DNA of 64,000 nt from Lepidostoma basale (lineage: Eukaryota > Arthropoda > Insecta > Trichoptera > Lepidostomatidae), in assembly GCA_022606425.2 (NCBI GenBank), contig JAHDVF020000186.1, positions 124,001 to 188,000 on the forward strand, read 5' to 3'. The translations under genes were made by a program, and so were the position numbers. The notes beneath the pieces were generated by a model. That model saw only the letters and a program-made list of their open reading frames with translations. It had not been told where the DNA came from and ran no database searches. The stretch's first letter is position 1. Each line of letters starts with the position of its first letter. Below are positions 44,601 to 50,600 of this stretch, piece by piece.

Positions 44601-46907
44601 GCAGAGAGTCAGAAGTGATGGATTTTGAAAATTAAGAAAAAATTGTAACATAAGAATTAATGAGGTAAACCGAGTGTTAATTACTGATTTTTTTTTACAT
44701 TGCGCCGAATATCATTTGGTTGTATTTTTAATTTGTCTCCGATTTTCGATAAAACATGCTAAAAAATATATAAAATAACTATCGAAAATCTTGTTCAAGT
44801 ATTTATAACGTAGATTTTAAAGTTATTAGAAGCAATGTGTACTAGCCACACAGCATCGGGAATGGGAGGGTTATATGGTAGTAAGTTTTAAGGACAACGG
44901 ACCAACCTCTATGTCCTTTGCGATTTTGATCCAGTCATCCGTGCACATGTCCGAGGAGTCTGTAAGGGGGTCCCACTCGAATATCCTGTAGATTATCCTT
45001 CTTCCGTGGTGTTCGATATCTAAAATACATTGAAAACATGTCTATATTTTATAAGTTAGTATTTCATTTCGAGCCTTAATGAGTCATCGATCGTTACAAA
45101 CGTTTTTAAATTATTTTGCCAACAACAATAAATCATATGATATTTTAATATTCTAACTAACTAACCATCCGCTGTCTCCCCGAAGGGGTGGGCAGAAAGA
45201 ATGGGCTGCCACACTTTTCATTCCTGATATATTTCTCTCGATTCCTCAAAATTCATTCATCGTGTCATGCATGCACGTCGATTTCTCCGACTCCTCACGT
45301 GGCCGATAACCGATATTTAATTTATTTGATCATGCCACGATTTCCTCGGTCTTACGATCGTTAACATATACTTTTTTACCATTCATTCATTCCATGTATC
45401 CAAACCATCTTAATGATACTTTCATTATTTCGTTCATAACACTTTCATTCGCACCGCATTCACACAACAACAACAACAAACACGTCGTTTCCCTGCAGGG
45501 GTAGCCAGAGAGAATGGACCGCCACACAACTCTATCCTGACACACCTCTCTAGCTTCCTCCACATTCATACAACGAGTCAATACACGCACGTCGATTCTT
45601 TAAAATTTGACTAATTTGGTCATGCCATGTTTTCCTCGGCCATTCACACAGTTTACGTATTTATTTACACAGTTTATTAACCTTCTAAGTGTTCATATAT
45701 ACAATGGTTCATGTTTAAAAAAACATACAAGTAAAAGGAACAAAAATATATCACTTGTTCGAACGTAATGTACTGGATAGCCCAGACTGAAAAAAACCTT
45801 TACATGATTTTTTGTAAAAATATTTTTTAAAAACTATGTATCTTTAAAAACGTGACGACTGAAGAAAACTTGAACGTAGTGAAAAGTTCAAAGATAAACT
45901 ATGAAGAATGGTTAACGTAGAGCATATAAAAAGCGAATACCTACTGGAAGCACCAGGTGACTACGCCGCCTAACAACACTGTTGGGTGACAAAATAGTCG
46001 CACTGTCCCTGTCAGATTGGTCGCGATTGACAAAAGGTTAAGAATCGCGTGAGTTTATGGTTGGATGTTCAGAAGACCGAATCTTTTGAATGTATTACAA
46101 TATGAAGGGGTTTCATAAGACTTACCTGGCAAGACGAGGGTGGTAGTCTCCGGAGATAAGTTATGTTGGTTGCAGAAGCAGGCGGCGTACTCCGCATCAT
46201 GCATCTGTGGGAGGGCGCGCACCCTTTGTGAAAGGGCTCCACTGGCGGGGGCAAGGGCTGAAATGTATCAATTTATTAAATTACCAATTTCTCATTGCCA
46301 TTCGCATCAAACAGACTATTAAACTATTTACTAATACATCACCAAACCAATCAAACCAAGATATAATAAACATAATTTAATACAATTAAACTAATTAATA
46401 CAGATAAACTAATTAAATTGTAAAAAAATATATATGTTAACGATGTAAATGGGACCAAAAATAGAGGAAGACCGAGGAAAACGTAGCACGATCAAATAAA
46501 TCAAATATTGAATGTCGGCCATGTGAGGAATCAGAGAAATCGACGCGCGTGCATGACACGATGAATGAATGTTGAGGAAGCGAGAGAAATATGTCAGGAA
46601 AGAAAAGTGTGGCAGTCCATTCTTTCTGCCTGCCCCTTCGGGGAGAAGGCGTGATTGTTAGTTAGTTAGTTAGTTAGTAAACTAATTAACCATCACGCCG
46701 TTTCCCCTACCCCAGGCAGAAAGAATGGACTGCTACACTTTTCTTTGCTGACATATTTCTCTCGCTTCCTCAACATTCATACATCGTGTCATGCACGCGC
46801 GTCTATTTCTCTGTTTCCTCACATGGCCGACATTCAATATTTGATTTATTTGATCATGCCACGTTTTCCTCGGTCTCCCTCTATTTCTAGTTCCATTTAA
46901 ATAGTTA

Positions 46908-46942
<35 letters not shown>

Positions 46943-47967
46943 TAAGGGTCGGTACCCTACTTTCAATATCCCTCTCCACTCGCCCATCTTTTGAAAACAT
47001 ACTACCCAAATACACGAACTCATCTACTTGCTCCAAATTTTCACCATTCACGCTAATGTTGCAGACTATCATGATTTCTATTTTTTTTTAAATTGGATGG
47101 AATTATTCACAATCCTTGGACTTATTCACATTCATCATCAGATCATTTCGCATGCATACCTCATACATACTATTCACCAGGACTTGCAGTTCATGCTCGT
47201 TGTCTGCAAGTAGGACAGCATCATCCGCATACAAGAGACAGATTACTGACACTCCGCTCATTTTGGCTCCTACATCCAACCCTTTCAGCTCTTTTATTAA
47301 TATAAATCTTTCTCAATTACTTGCTACATAAATCATATTGCATACTTAGAACTAACTAACCATCACGCAGTCTCCCCAAAGGTGTAGGCAAAAATAAACG
47401 CCACACTGTTCTAACCTAACATACCTCTCTCGATTTCTCAACATTCATACATCGTGTCATGCAGGCACGTCGATTTCTCCGACTACTTACGTAGCCGACA
47501 TTCAATAATTGATTTATTTGATCGTGCCACGTCGGCCTACCTCTATTTCTAGTTCCATTTACATCGTTAACATAATCATTCATTCTTTCCATGTGTCCAA
47601 AACCATATTAATGTTCCTTTCATTATTTCGTTCATAACACTTTCATTCGCACCGCGTTCACTTATTTTATCTTACACAGATTTTACACACATTCGTCTAA
47701 GAGATCTCATTATAGAAAAAATAAAATATATTAAAAACACTTACATCCAGAGTGGTCTCTCATCATGCCTATCGTCCCTCCGGTATAGATGACCAGAACC
47801 CTCGTCTCCCTCGCCCGCGCCTGGTAGATGCCATCGTCCTCAATGCTCTGTATGCTCTCCGACCTCCACTGCCTGCCCTTCATGGCCACCTCCAGACTGA
47901 GGGAGGACTTTGCCAGCGATCCGTTCACCTTCCCCGACCCGTTCGTTAGACCGGCACTTCCGTTCAT
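20494..47967 (-). CDS. ASPG: L-asparaginase with C-terminal ankyrin repeats (60-kDa lysophospholipase type), 13 exons, 654 aa
   Basis: Coding exons in order: 47745-47967, 46126-46257, 44907-45019, 36872-36997, 35998-36122, 35116-35345, 29343-29497, 28749-28862, 26025-26078, 25270-25417, 24003-24132, 21395-21620, 20494-20682. They sum to 1965 nt, with all phases consistent. The enzyme hydrolyses asparagine to aspartate and ammonia; animal homologues also show lysophospholipase or PAF-acetylhydrolase activity, and lack of a signal peptide suggests the cytosol. Visible active-site elements: YTGGTIG (nucleophile T65), HGTDTM (T171, D172), and TSKVS (K243), the expected Lys. The asparaginase domain spans about 55-405; ankyrin-like repeats follow at about 455-640. 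Ordinary asparaginase is about 330 aa; this fused length fits the ASPG type. The introns are full of transposons. A 5' leader intron is likely, because an acceptor lies six bases before the ATG. Confidence 0.93.
20815..21358. repeat. 38-bp minisatellite, block 2, next to ASPG exon 12
   Basis: About 14 copies of caataagctataaactcgt plus caatacgctataatctcct. Runs to within 40 bases of the exon 12 donor and fills most of the last intron. Confidence 0.9.
21395..21620 (-). CDS. ASPG: ASPG exon 12 (ankyrin repeats)
   Basis: Encodes [18 protein letters not shown], a diverged Ala/Arg-rich repeat, and GRTALHM at the donor ATG|GTCAGT. GC content is far above the surrounding minisatellite. Leaves phase 0. 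Confidence 0.88.
21700..21965. other. Intron 11 sequence, unassigned
   Basis: No similarity to other parts of the window. It could be the outer part of the pogo-like element that follows. Confidence 0.3.
22155..22495 (+). mobile_element. LINE 3' fragment with 10-bp target-site duplication
   Basis: Ends [13 protein letters not shown] then a (GAAA)n-type tail. atagcacata occurs at 22145-22154 and 22496-22505. Inserted into the pogo-like element, so younger than it. Confidence 0.8.
22506..23290 (-). pseudogene. Transposase relic (psq-type HTH and CENP-B-like domain)
   Basis: The minus strand reads [14 protein letters not shown], then [20 protein letters not shown] and [19 protein letters not shown], then [15 protein letters not shown] with stops between. 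The PQTTLE and WL..FLKRHP motifs are typical of pogo/Tigger-type transposases. The DDE catalytic core is missing. Confidence 0.7.
24003..24132 (-). CDS. ASPG: ASPG exon 11 (ankyrin repeat)
   Basis: Encodes [20 protein letters not shown], then [17 protein letters not shown], a textbook ankyrin repeat. Acceptor acttcttctag, donor GACAG|GTGAGC. Enters phase 1, leaves phase 2. Confidence 0.9.
24275..24605 (+). mobile_element. RTE-like LINE fragment in ASPG intron 10
   Basis: Reads [31 protein letters not shown] and FVQQWTGIS, followed by gaagaagaagatgaag. Its right part stays in frame with a few changes. Confidence 0.7.
24606..25265. other. Rest of ASPG intron 10
   Basis: AT-rich, with a short RTE-like 3' end at about 24838-24935 (tctgagagacggcgtgatgg). 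No exon seen. Confidence 0.45.
25270..25417 (-). CDS. ASPG: ASPG exon 10 (linker to ankyrin region)
   Basis: Encodes [16 protein letters not shown] then an Ala/Glu-rich helix and [18 protein letters not shown], which begins the ankyrin array. Acceptor gatttttcag, donor GTAG|GTATGT, phase 1. Confidence 0.87.
25625..25935 (+). repeat. Repeat N, copy 1 (intron 9 of ASPG)
   Basis: About 280 bp that match the reverse complement of 35445-35770 (shared gttttcgacatcgtgaaaa, aaaaacctcgaatcagt). Ends in gagcatgcgcatt and gggcatgcgcattcg. Confidence 0.8.
26025..26078 (-). CDS. ASPG: ASPG exon 9 (linker microexon)
   Basis: A 54-nt exon coding [18 protein letters not shown]; acceptor tatatcttcag, donor GACG|GTTAGT. 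RGE.T matches the end of the asparaginase domain in vertebrate ASPG. Phase 0 to 0. Confidence 0.82.
26190..26460 (+). mobile_element. tRNA-derived SINE, subfamily 1
   Basis: A-box gtggcaaagtggcaa, B-box gggttcgattcccgg, body acgtgacaataaattggcg, tail cattaaaggcatcc. In ASPG intron 8. Confidence 0.85.
26505..26600 (-). mobile_element. LINE 3' end scrap
   Basis: ttcttttaatagatctgaaga and following bases match the 3' end at 3070 and 56530. Confidence 0.5.
26698..27150 (-). mobile_element. RTE-like LINE fragment, (TTAG) family
   Basis: The plus strand begins taactaactaactaaccatc (complement of the TTAG tail). The minus strand codes [20 protein letters not shown] and [16 protein letters not shown]. 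Truncated at about 27150. Confidence 0.8.
27151..27985. other. Unassigned part of ASPG intron 8
   Basis: Holds a poly-T run near 27478 and a pyrimidine-rich ccatc/tatc stretch at 27690-27790. No gene or known repeat. Confidence 0.4.
27990..28740. repeat. Minisatellite with higher-order structure abutting ASPG exon 8
   Basis: About 40 units of 17-18 bp such as ggttttggacaaaatgtt and gttttttagacaaaatgtt. A longer block marked by attttacaaaatgttgg recurs at about 28221, 28499 and 28629. The array stops eight bases from the exon 8 boundary. Confidence 0.92.
28749..28862 (-). CDS. ASPG: ASPG exon 8
   Basis: Encodes [20 protein letters not shown], a conserved segment of the C-terminal lobe; phase 0 to 0. 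The donor CAG|GTGAGT is followed within eight bases by a 740-bp minisatellite. Confidence 0.92.
28865..29340. other. ASPG intron 7
   Basis: Single-copy-looking, AT-rich sequence; nothing recognised. Confidence 0.4.
29343..29497 (-). CDS. ASPG: ASPG exon 7
   Basis: Encodes [12 protein letters not shown] and [16 protein letters not shown], hallmark C-terminal lobe motifs of the family. Acceptor gttaccacag, donor GGACAG|GTGAG, leaves phase 0. The preceding intron (29498-35115) carries the intact LINE. Confidence 0.92.
29950..32871 (-). CDS. LINE ORF2: endonuclease and reverse transcriptase (973 codons)
   Basis: N-terminal apurinic-type endonuclease: [19 protein letters not shown] (catalytic Asp-Asn) and SHHPAIE (catalytic His). 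Reverse transcriptase: [49 protein letters not shown] and FADD (active-site Asp pair). C-terminal region PVWSPYY. The order fits Jockey/CR1-group LINEs. It nicks target DNA and copies the element RNA there. The exact start is uncertain; the first Met residues lie before the endonuclease. Confidence 0.88.
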   Translation of the reverse strand: MYLCLYYIQCILYSISFSNFGLGEALNIYLQNTRGLRTKTDVFSHNSSIGDYSILAISETWLGPDIASGELLDSRYSVWRCDRGSRGGGVLLACLSHLNPVARPEWTCDAESIWISLTRGASGLPRNNLNIACVYIPKGSNYANCVDSFLNLLSRLVTDRPEDDFFILGDLNMSDIDWSCNTTDQSLLPSNFSSTCSTLLVDYMSLLGLHQYNSIKNSLNRTLDLILSTSHFVSGVSRSAFPLVPEDSHHPAIELTLSFEPSQLLREPQRAVHLFKHGDYESINIFLSEVNWSNILSTYPLNAAVDAFYIVLNNSIEQFIPLRHFKSNSNFPVWYNSSLIKLTKEKIKYHKRFTKYKNSLDYHTFSLLRTRQKRMARKCFSEYIHSTEMNITNNPNSFWRFVKSKYKNNSLPKIMSIDDNKSISGGRNISHAFSTYFHSVFDCDTTPSTINSYEPSNTTNIGSCLTDRNTLARYLSGVDTNKGAGSDGIPPLYLFNCAETLAEPLSILFTRSLSEGCFPDKWKEAFIIPVHKSGPKSFIKNYRPISILSAISKIFERIVYDQLYPSLKCVLSDQQHGFLRNKSVLSNLIPFTDYIISNMHRGLQTDAIYTDYAKAFDKVNHSVLLDKLGRLGIHGDLLRWINSYIKNRRQAVVIGGFKSDFVGIPSGVPQGSHLGPLFFILYIHDIGNCFLYSKHLLFADDMKVFLNISDISDCHKLQSDLDRLSDYCKINKLTLNADKCLKVSFSRKINPHNHDYFINNTRLSNSDRVRDLGVTMDSKLTFVSHIDGILDKSYRTLGFILRTCKPFQNITALKVLYTTMVRSLLEYVSPVWSPYYAAHIQRIERVQKFFIKHINFKMCRSFANYNSALKFYSLDSLENRRTINDMMLLHKIIHFKIDNSELLSKLLLNTPMLRTRHTANQIFHLPAYRTNYAQSAAVYRTCDTYNKCFSNIDVFHLNESDFKKMVGATLRGE
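33030..33839 (-). CDS. LINE ORF1: coiled-coil RNA-binding protein (269 aa)
   Basis: Starts [15 protein letters not shown]. Residues about 25-105 are a coiled coil of heptads ([20 protein letters not shown]). Then [14 protein letters not shown] begins an RRM-like fold, followed by [19 protein letters not shown] and a C-terminal domain ([15 protein letters not shown]). This is the layout of L1-type ORF1 proteins (nucleic-acid chaperone), with no CCHC zinc knuckle seen. Confidence 0.8.
   Translation of the reverse strand: MAPPKKTQDNTPQSALSESCISSANAGIMAELKAIRSELRSISSIRSDIQAIKDEMSSFTKSLSYVDGRMEDFEKRLSTFDDRLKKVDGVESSVSQLSCRVEELERRANDADQRARICNVEITGLPERNNECLFDMVIKIAKQLEVSLEVRDIDHVTRVALKSPVSGRPRPIIVQFHNRMVKDSLIAAIRRKRGLSTGDLGISGSPVPLFVNEHLSILNKQIFHAARLRCKEKGFRYTWTRGGSVLVRKSDGSPAIAIKSIQSLERSII
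34370..35091 (+). pseudogene. Tigger/pogo-like transposase C-terminal relic and right end
   Basis: Plus frames read [19 protein letters not shown], then a deletion-scarred [13 protein letters not shown] with D/E-rich tail and stops. GVIE..KR.YR is typical of CENP-B/Tigger transposases. The sequence ends cgaggttctactgta at 35077-35091, a Tigger-type terminus with TA. Confidence 0.7.
35116..35345 (-). CDS. ASPG: ASPG exon 6 (catalytic Lys)
   Basis: Encodes [16 protein letters not shown] through ACLQPPIKG, very GC-rich. K243 in TSKVS aligns with the catalytic Lys of bacterial asparaginases. Acceptor tgtatttcag, donor AAGG|GTACGC, phase 1. Confidence 0.9.
35445..35775 (-). repeat. Repeat N, copy 2 (intron 5 of ASPG), with triplicated end
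   Basis: Reverse-oriented match to 25625-25935. The end motif agtgcgcatgctcgg is repeated about three times at 35455-35525, with gcgcatgcgc nearby, a palindrome like NRF-1/Ewg sites. Confidence 0.8.
35776..35997. other. Rest of ASPG intron 5
   Basis: Includes a C-rich stretch (35875-35930). Nothing recognised. Confidence 0.35.
35998..36122 (-). CDS. ASPG: ASPG exon 5
   Basis: Encodes [19 protein letters not shown], then [16 protein letters not shown]. Acceptor ctttttttcag, donor ACAG|GTAATT; leaves phase 2. RSDG..N is the conserved family loop. Confidence 0.9.
36225..36850 (+). mobile_element. RTE-like LINE fragments, (TTAG) family, partly duplicated
   Basis: Two successive copies of the segment gatatgatagtgtcgaatgaaaat (36245 and 36483) through aaacgtgccacg, then tail gatagttagttagttag at 36836-36855. 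In ASPG intron 4, directly before the exon 4 donor region. Confidence 0.75.
36872..36997 (-). CDS. ASPG: ASPG exon 4 (second catalytic motif)
   Basis: Encodes [17 protein letters not shown] and [14 protein letters not shown], phase 0 at both ends. HGTDTM supplies the Thr-Asp pair of the active site. Acceptor tatttccag, donor CAG|GTGAGAA. Confidence 0.92.
37185..37510 (+). mobile_element. LINE 3' fragment
   Basis: Reads [20 protein letters not shown] and [14 protein letters not shown], ending near gcaccgaaagaagaat. Family of 9.3 and 15.9 kb. Confidence 0.75.
37740..38260 (-). mobile_element. RTE-like LINE fragment, (TTAG) family
   Basis: Complement of gagaaacggcgggatggtt at the left; the minus strand reads [20 protein letters not shown] and INAVDMRRM. 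Lacks the TTAG tail. Confidence 0.75.
38285..38500 (+). mobile_element. RTE-like LINE 3' fragment, (TTAG) family
   Basis: Starts with gaaatagaggaagaccga and ends gacggcgtgatggttagttag at about 38475-38498. Confidence 0.75.
38515..38945 (+). mobile_element. RTE-like LINE fragment, family V, copy 1
   Basis: Nearly identical to 42235-42640. Reads [52 protein letters not shown] with one stop. Confidence 0.8.
38950..39600. other. AT-rich part of ASPG intron 3
   Basis: No repeat match or exon seen. Confidence 0.4.
39606..39855. repeat. Large foldback (inverted repeat) element
   Basis: Arms 39606-39726 and 39742-39855 are near-perfect complements (gtgtttttcagaagtagcac at the outer end) around a 15-bp loop. 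The left arm has an extra actcgt. No transposase; probably a foldback MITE. Confidence 0.88.
40316..40595 (+). mobile_element. RTE-like LINE 3' fragment, (TTAG) family
   Basis: Open frame [32 protein letters not shown] and [19 protein letters not shown], ending cggagaaacggcgtgatgg without TTAG repeats. Confidence 0.8.
40625..40855 (+). mobile_element. tRNA-derived SINE, subfamily 2, 5' truncated
   Basis: B-box gggtttgattcccga, shared body, and tail cgattcaacaaaaaaataat with (AAT)n. The A-box half is missing. Confidence 0.8.
40981..41121 (-). mobile_element. SINE with LINE-derived (TTAG)n 3' end
   Basis: Reverse copy of the 14.7-kb SINE. aaaggcaaagat flanks it at 40969-40980 and 41122-41133, a perfect 12-bp target duplication that fixes both ends. 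Confidence 0.9.
41310..41590. repeat. Dispersed repeat U, copy 2
   Basis: Same orientation as 5840-6150, about 85% by eye. In ASPG intron 3. Confidence 0.7.
42030..42095 (+). mobile_element. Tigger-like terminal sequence
   Basis: cagtagaacccctcttaacc with flanking ta, followed by cctcggatcaaccgg. It pairs in type with the end at 35077-35091; no transposase attached. Confidence 0.5.
42235..42640 (+). mobile_element. RTE-like LINE fragment, family V, copy 2
   Basis: Reads [40 protein letters not shown] and [10 protein letters not shown]. The GC-rich middle matches 38515-38945. Confidence 0.8.
42645..43320. other. Unassigned part of ASPG intron 3
   Basis: AT-rich; no feature supported. Confidence 0.4.
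43325..43445. repeat. Dispersed repeat Q, copy 2
   Basis: Matches the first and last parts of 5600-5815, lacking the middle. Confidence 0.55.
43452..43590 (-). mobile_element. LINE 3' scrap with (AAG)n end
   Basis: ttcttcttcttcttgctcct then gaggttggac; the orientation follows from the tail. Confidence 0.45.
43841..44162. mobile_element. Non-autonomous DNA element with 22-bp inverted ends
   Basis: Left ataagggtgtttttttagagg and right complement ataaggtgtttttttagaggt. About 320 bp, no transposase. A second partial end (atagggtgttttttttagagg) lies at 43800-43822. Family unassigned; a TA-type target is possible. Confidence 0.7.
44165..44880. other. AT-rich end of ASPG intron 3
   Basis: No feature beyond a short echo (acatgatgaagttagcc) of 43658-43676. 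Confidence 0.35.
44907..45019 (-). CDS. ASPG: ASPG exon 3
   Basis: Encodes [19 protein letters not shown] and [17 protein letters not shown]. Acceptor tgtattttag, donor GAG|GTTGGT (a weaker donor than its neighbours). Enters phase 1, leaves phase 0. DSSDM followed by W..IA is typical of the family. Confidence 0.88.
45155..45465 (-). mobile_element. RTE-like LINE 3' fragment, (TTAG) family
   Basis: Begins ctaactaactaaccatccgc; the remainder matches the complement of the 48.4-kb copy with a deletion. Confidence 0.75.
45480..45645 (-). mobile_element. Second RTE-like LINE scrap next to the first
   Basis: The minus strand repeats [20 protein letters not shown], already passed in the neighbour, so this is a separate copy (subtype with cctgcagggg). 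Confidence 0.7.
46126..46257 (-). CDS. ASPG: ASPG exon 2
   Basis: Encodes [20 protein letters not shown] through PETTTLVLP; acceptor catttcag, donor CCAG|GTAAGTC. Phase 1 to 1. It matches the loop after the TGGTIG motif in ASPG-type enzymes. Confidence 0.88.
46420..46675 (+). mobile_element. RTE-like LINE 3' fragment, (TTAG) family, left arm of inverted pair
   Basis: Ends ggcgtgattgttagttagttag. It meets a minus copy tail to tail within ten bases. In ASPG intron 1. Confidence 0.85.
46678..47310 (-). mobile_element. RTE-like LINE fragment, (TTAG) family, right arm, with (TA)n
   Basis: The first 230 bases mirror 46430-46675. A (TA)15 run sits at 46911-46940, and the part beyond (46945-47310) encodes upstream reverse transcriptase sequence on the minus strand (complement of YADDAVLL and NLMMNVNK regions). 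Confidence 0.8.
47345..47715 (-). mobile_element. RTE-like LINE fragment, (TTAG) family
   Basis: Complement of the usual end (ctaactaaccatcacgc) extending to aagagatctcatt. It stops 30 bases from the ASPG exon 1 donor. Confidence 0.8.
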
Positions 47968-47973
47968 GGCGGA
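47745..47973 (-). CDS. ASPG: ASPG exon 1 (start and nucleophile Thr)
   Basis: Acceptor ttgtttcag|TCCGCC at 47974, then ATG at 47967-47965 giving [10 protein letters not shown]. An open frame starts earlier at 47982 but crosses the acceptor. About 50 residues of Ser-rich lead precede [13 protein letters not shown]. Donor GGAT|GTAAGTG, phase 1. Confidence 0.88.
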
Positions 47974-48430
47974 CTGAAACAATACTGAAGAGAATCCAAA
48001 GTTATGGCGAGCTTTTAAAGTGAAAGCTATTCCTTATGAGTCATACAAAGAATTCAAACAATCCAGTTATAAAAAAATGCACCTCAAAAACAACACATTA
48101 GATCAGGGCTTTCCAAATCAGATACGATCCCGGGCCAATACAAATAACTAAATAGATTGGAGGGCCACAACAACAAAAACTTAAACTTTTTAAAGAAAAA
48201 AAGAAATTCTTACAAGAATTTTTAAGGAAGATAAAAAGTAACCAACATAAACAACAATATGAAACAAGAAAGAAAGATAAACATAGGCTCGCATTCAGAA
48301 AAAAAAAAAATCTCAGAATTCTCTTATGTATAAAGCATTTAAAAGTAATGAAGATATATCGGAGGATGTCAAAAGTGTGCGGAGCATAAAAAAAATTTGA
48401 TTATAATTAAATAAATATATTATATTTTAA

Positions 48431-49928
48431 TATATTTATTTAAGTGGTTTCTACATGGTTATGTAAGTTATTTAACCAGTGCTTGGAGGAGGGATATACG
48501 CCGCTAGACTGGAGGAGAGCAGTAATTATGCCCCTGTACAAAGGAAAAGGATCGCGTATGAAATGTGGAAACCACAGAGCTATTAGTCTTTTGAGTGTCG
48601 TTGGTAAAGTCTATGGCAGAATTTTAATAGAAAGAGTAAGAAAATTGACGAGTGACAAAGTTTGGGATGTGCAAGGTGCCTTTATGAATGGCAGAGGATG
48701 TATGGATCAAATTTTTGGACTTCGTACATTGACAGAGAAGTTTCTGGCCAAAAATCGCAAACTTTTCTGTGCGTTTGTCGACTTACAAAAAGCATATGAT
48801 TACGTTAATAGAGAAAAGTTGTGGAAAATATTGTCTGAATATGGAATAAGTACAAAACTGATCACGGCCATTAAGTCGCTATACACGGAAAGCACTGCTA
48901 GTGTCAGAGTAAATGGAGATCTTACAGCCTGGTTTGATATCAATAAAGGTGTCAAACAAGGTTGCGTAATGTCCCCGTGGTTATTTAATCTGCATATGGA
49001 CAATTGTATGAAAGAGCTGAAAGGGTTGGATGTAAGTGCCAAAATGAGCGGAGTGTCAGTAAGCTGTCTCTTGTATGCGGATGACGCTGTCCTACTTGCT
49101 GACAACGAGCATGAACTACAAGTCCTGGTGAATTGTATGTATGAGGTATGCATGCGAAATGATCTGATGATGAATGTTAATAAGTCCAAGGTAATGATTT
49201 TTGAAAAGGAAGAAACCACGACAGTCTGCAACATTAGCGTGAATGGTGAAAACTTGGAGCAAGTAGTTGAGTTTGTGTATTTAGGTAGTATGTTTACAAG
49301 AGATGGGAGAGTGGAGAGGGATATTGAAAGAAGGGTTGGGGCAGGCAACAAAGTGAATGGTGCACTTAAAGTTGTCATCGCAAACAAAAACCTATCCAAA
49401 AAAGCTAGAATGGCAGTGCACAATGGTGTTCTTCTACCGACCCTTATGTATGGAAGCGAAGCATGGAACTGGCAAAGGAAGGATGAAAGTAGAATAAATG
49501 CAGTAGAAATGAGATCTCTTAGACGAATGTGTGGATATTCTGTGTATGATAGAGTGTCGAATGAAAATATAAGAAGTGAATGCGGTGCGAATGATGGTGT
49601 CATGAACAAAATAATGAAAGGATCATTAAGATGGTTTGGACATATGGAAAGAATGAATGAAGAAAGAATGGTAAAAAAATTATATGTTAATGATGTAAAT
49701 GGTACCAGAAATAGAGGAAGACCAAGGAAAACGTGGCACGATCAAATAAATCAAATATTGAATGTCGGCCATGTGAGGAGTCAGAGAAATCGACGCGCGT
49801 GCATGACACGATGTATGAATGTTGAGGAAGCGAGAGAAATATGTCAGGAAAGAAAGGTGTGGCAGTCCATTCTTTCTGCCTACCCCTTCGGGGAGACGGC
49901 GTGATGGTTAGTTAGTTAGTTAGTTAGT
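48431..49928 (+). mobile_element. 5'-truncated RTE-like LINE with intact reverse transcriptase frame
   Basis: Exact 10-bp duplication tatattttaa at 48421-48430 and 49929-49938. Ends with (TTAG)n after the stop. Best-preserved member of the commonest LINE family here, inserted inside the hAT-like element. Confidence 0.92.
48444..49904 (+). CDS. RTE-like reverse transcriptase, C-terminal 486 codons
   Basis: Reverse transcriptase motifs in order: WRRAVIMPLYKGKG, NHRAISLLSVVGKV, FVDLQKAYDYVNR, GVKQGCVMSPWLFN and YADDAVLLA with the catalytic Asp pair, then [32 protein letters not shown] and [14 protein letters not shown]. The endonuclease half is missing through 5' truncation, so it cannot move on its own. 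The frame is undamaged, implying recent insertion. Confidence 0.9.
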   Translation: MVSTWLCKLFNQCLEEGYTPLDWRRAVIMPLYKGKGSRMKCGNHRAISLLSVVGKVYGRILIERVRKLTSDKVWDVQGAFMNGRGCMDQIFGLRTLTEKFLAKNRKLFCAFVDLQKAYDYVNREKLWKILSEYGISTKLITAIKSLYTESTASVRVNGDLTAWFDINKGVKQGCVMSPWLFNLHMDNCMKELKGLDVSAKMSGVSVSCLLYADDAVLLADNEHELQVLVNCMYEVCMRNDLMMNVNKSKVMIFEKEETTTVCNISVNGENLEQVVEFVYLGSMFTRDGRVERDIERRVGAGNKVNGALKVVIANKNLSKKARMAVHNGVLLPTLMYGSEAWNWQRKDESRINAVEMRSLRRMCGYSVYDRVSNENIRSECGANDGVMNKIMKGSLRWFGHMERMNEERMVKKLYVNDVNGTRNRGRPRKTWHDQINQILNVGHVRSQRNRRACMTRCMNVEEAREICQERKVWQSILSAYPFGETA

Positions 49929-49929
49929 T

Positions 49930-50310
49930 ATATTTTAAACTGTTAATGAATAAACTTTGTTTTTGGTATCACAATAGTATTTTATTTTCCATTGTCAACA
50001 TTGGTTGATGAAACAGCTGTCGCGTAAAAAAAACAAAGTTTATTAATTAACAGTTTGAAATGTTAAGGTATCATAGTGTTTCGGCGAAAACAATGGACTA
50101 TTTAAATAAATATGTAAACAAAATGTAACCTTATATTGATGTGTATGTGGATTATTATAATTGAATATTTAATTGTTTTTTCATAAACATGTGTTGTGTA
50201 CATGTGTACTATTTCAAGTAAATAAATAAAAATAGATATACATATTGTTGTAATATAATTAATTTTATGAGTTCTTAATTTTTTTATTTTACAATTTTGT
50301 CGATTTGATC
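49930..50310. other. AT-rich sequence inside the hAT-like element
   Basis: Contains a separated inverted pair ataaactttgttttt / acaaagtttatta at 49950 and 50033. No gene. Confidence 0.4.
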
Positions 50311-50319
50311 CGTACGATG

Positions 50320-50600
50320 ACCCAGCAGCCCCATATAACGAGCACCGTGAGAGCCGGTCGCCTACATAGCATGGATTGGGCACGTATGCCGAGCCGAAGA
50401 GACCAGAGCAATCAAGATCCTGTACGCGTCTAGACCGACTGGAGTAAGATCTCCAGGAAGGCCTAGACAGCGCCTAATGGACCATGTTCTGGCTGATCTG
50501 GCTAGGTTGGGCGAAACAGACTGCTGGGAGCAAAAGGCGCAGGATCGAGGAGATTTTCGGAAAATCATCAAGGAGGCTAAAACTCGTTAAGAGTTGTATG
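50320..50600 (+). mobile_element. LINE 3' fragment
   Basis: Sequence such as ggattgggcacgtatgccga and ggaaggcctagacagcgcct resembles the W.GH..R and GRPR..L blocks of LINE C-termini; frames are broken. Confidence 0.5.

Noticed and set aside
46911..46940. (TA)n run as a regulatory signal
   Set aside because: A plain microsatellite inside a LINE copy.
47974..47982. ATG at 47982 as the ASPG start
   Set aside because: It lies across a good acceptor (ttgtttcag); the next in-frame ATG at 47967 is inside the exon.
48800..49609. 269-codon minus-strand frame
   Set aside because: Antisense shadow of the reverse transcriptase ORF.
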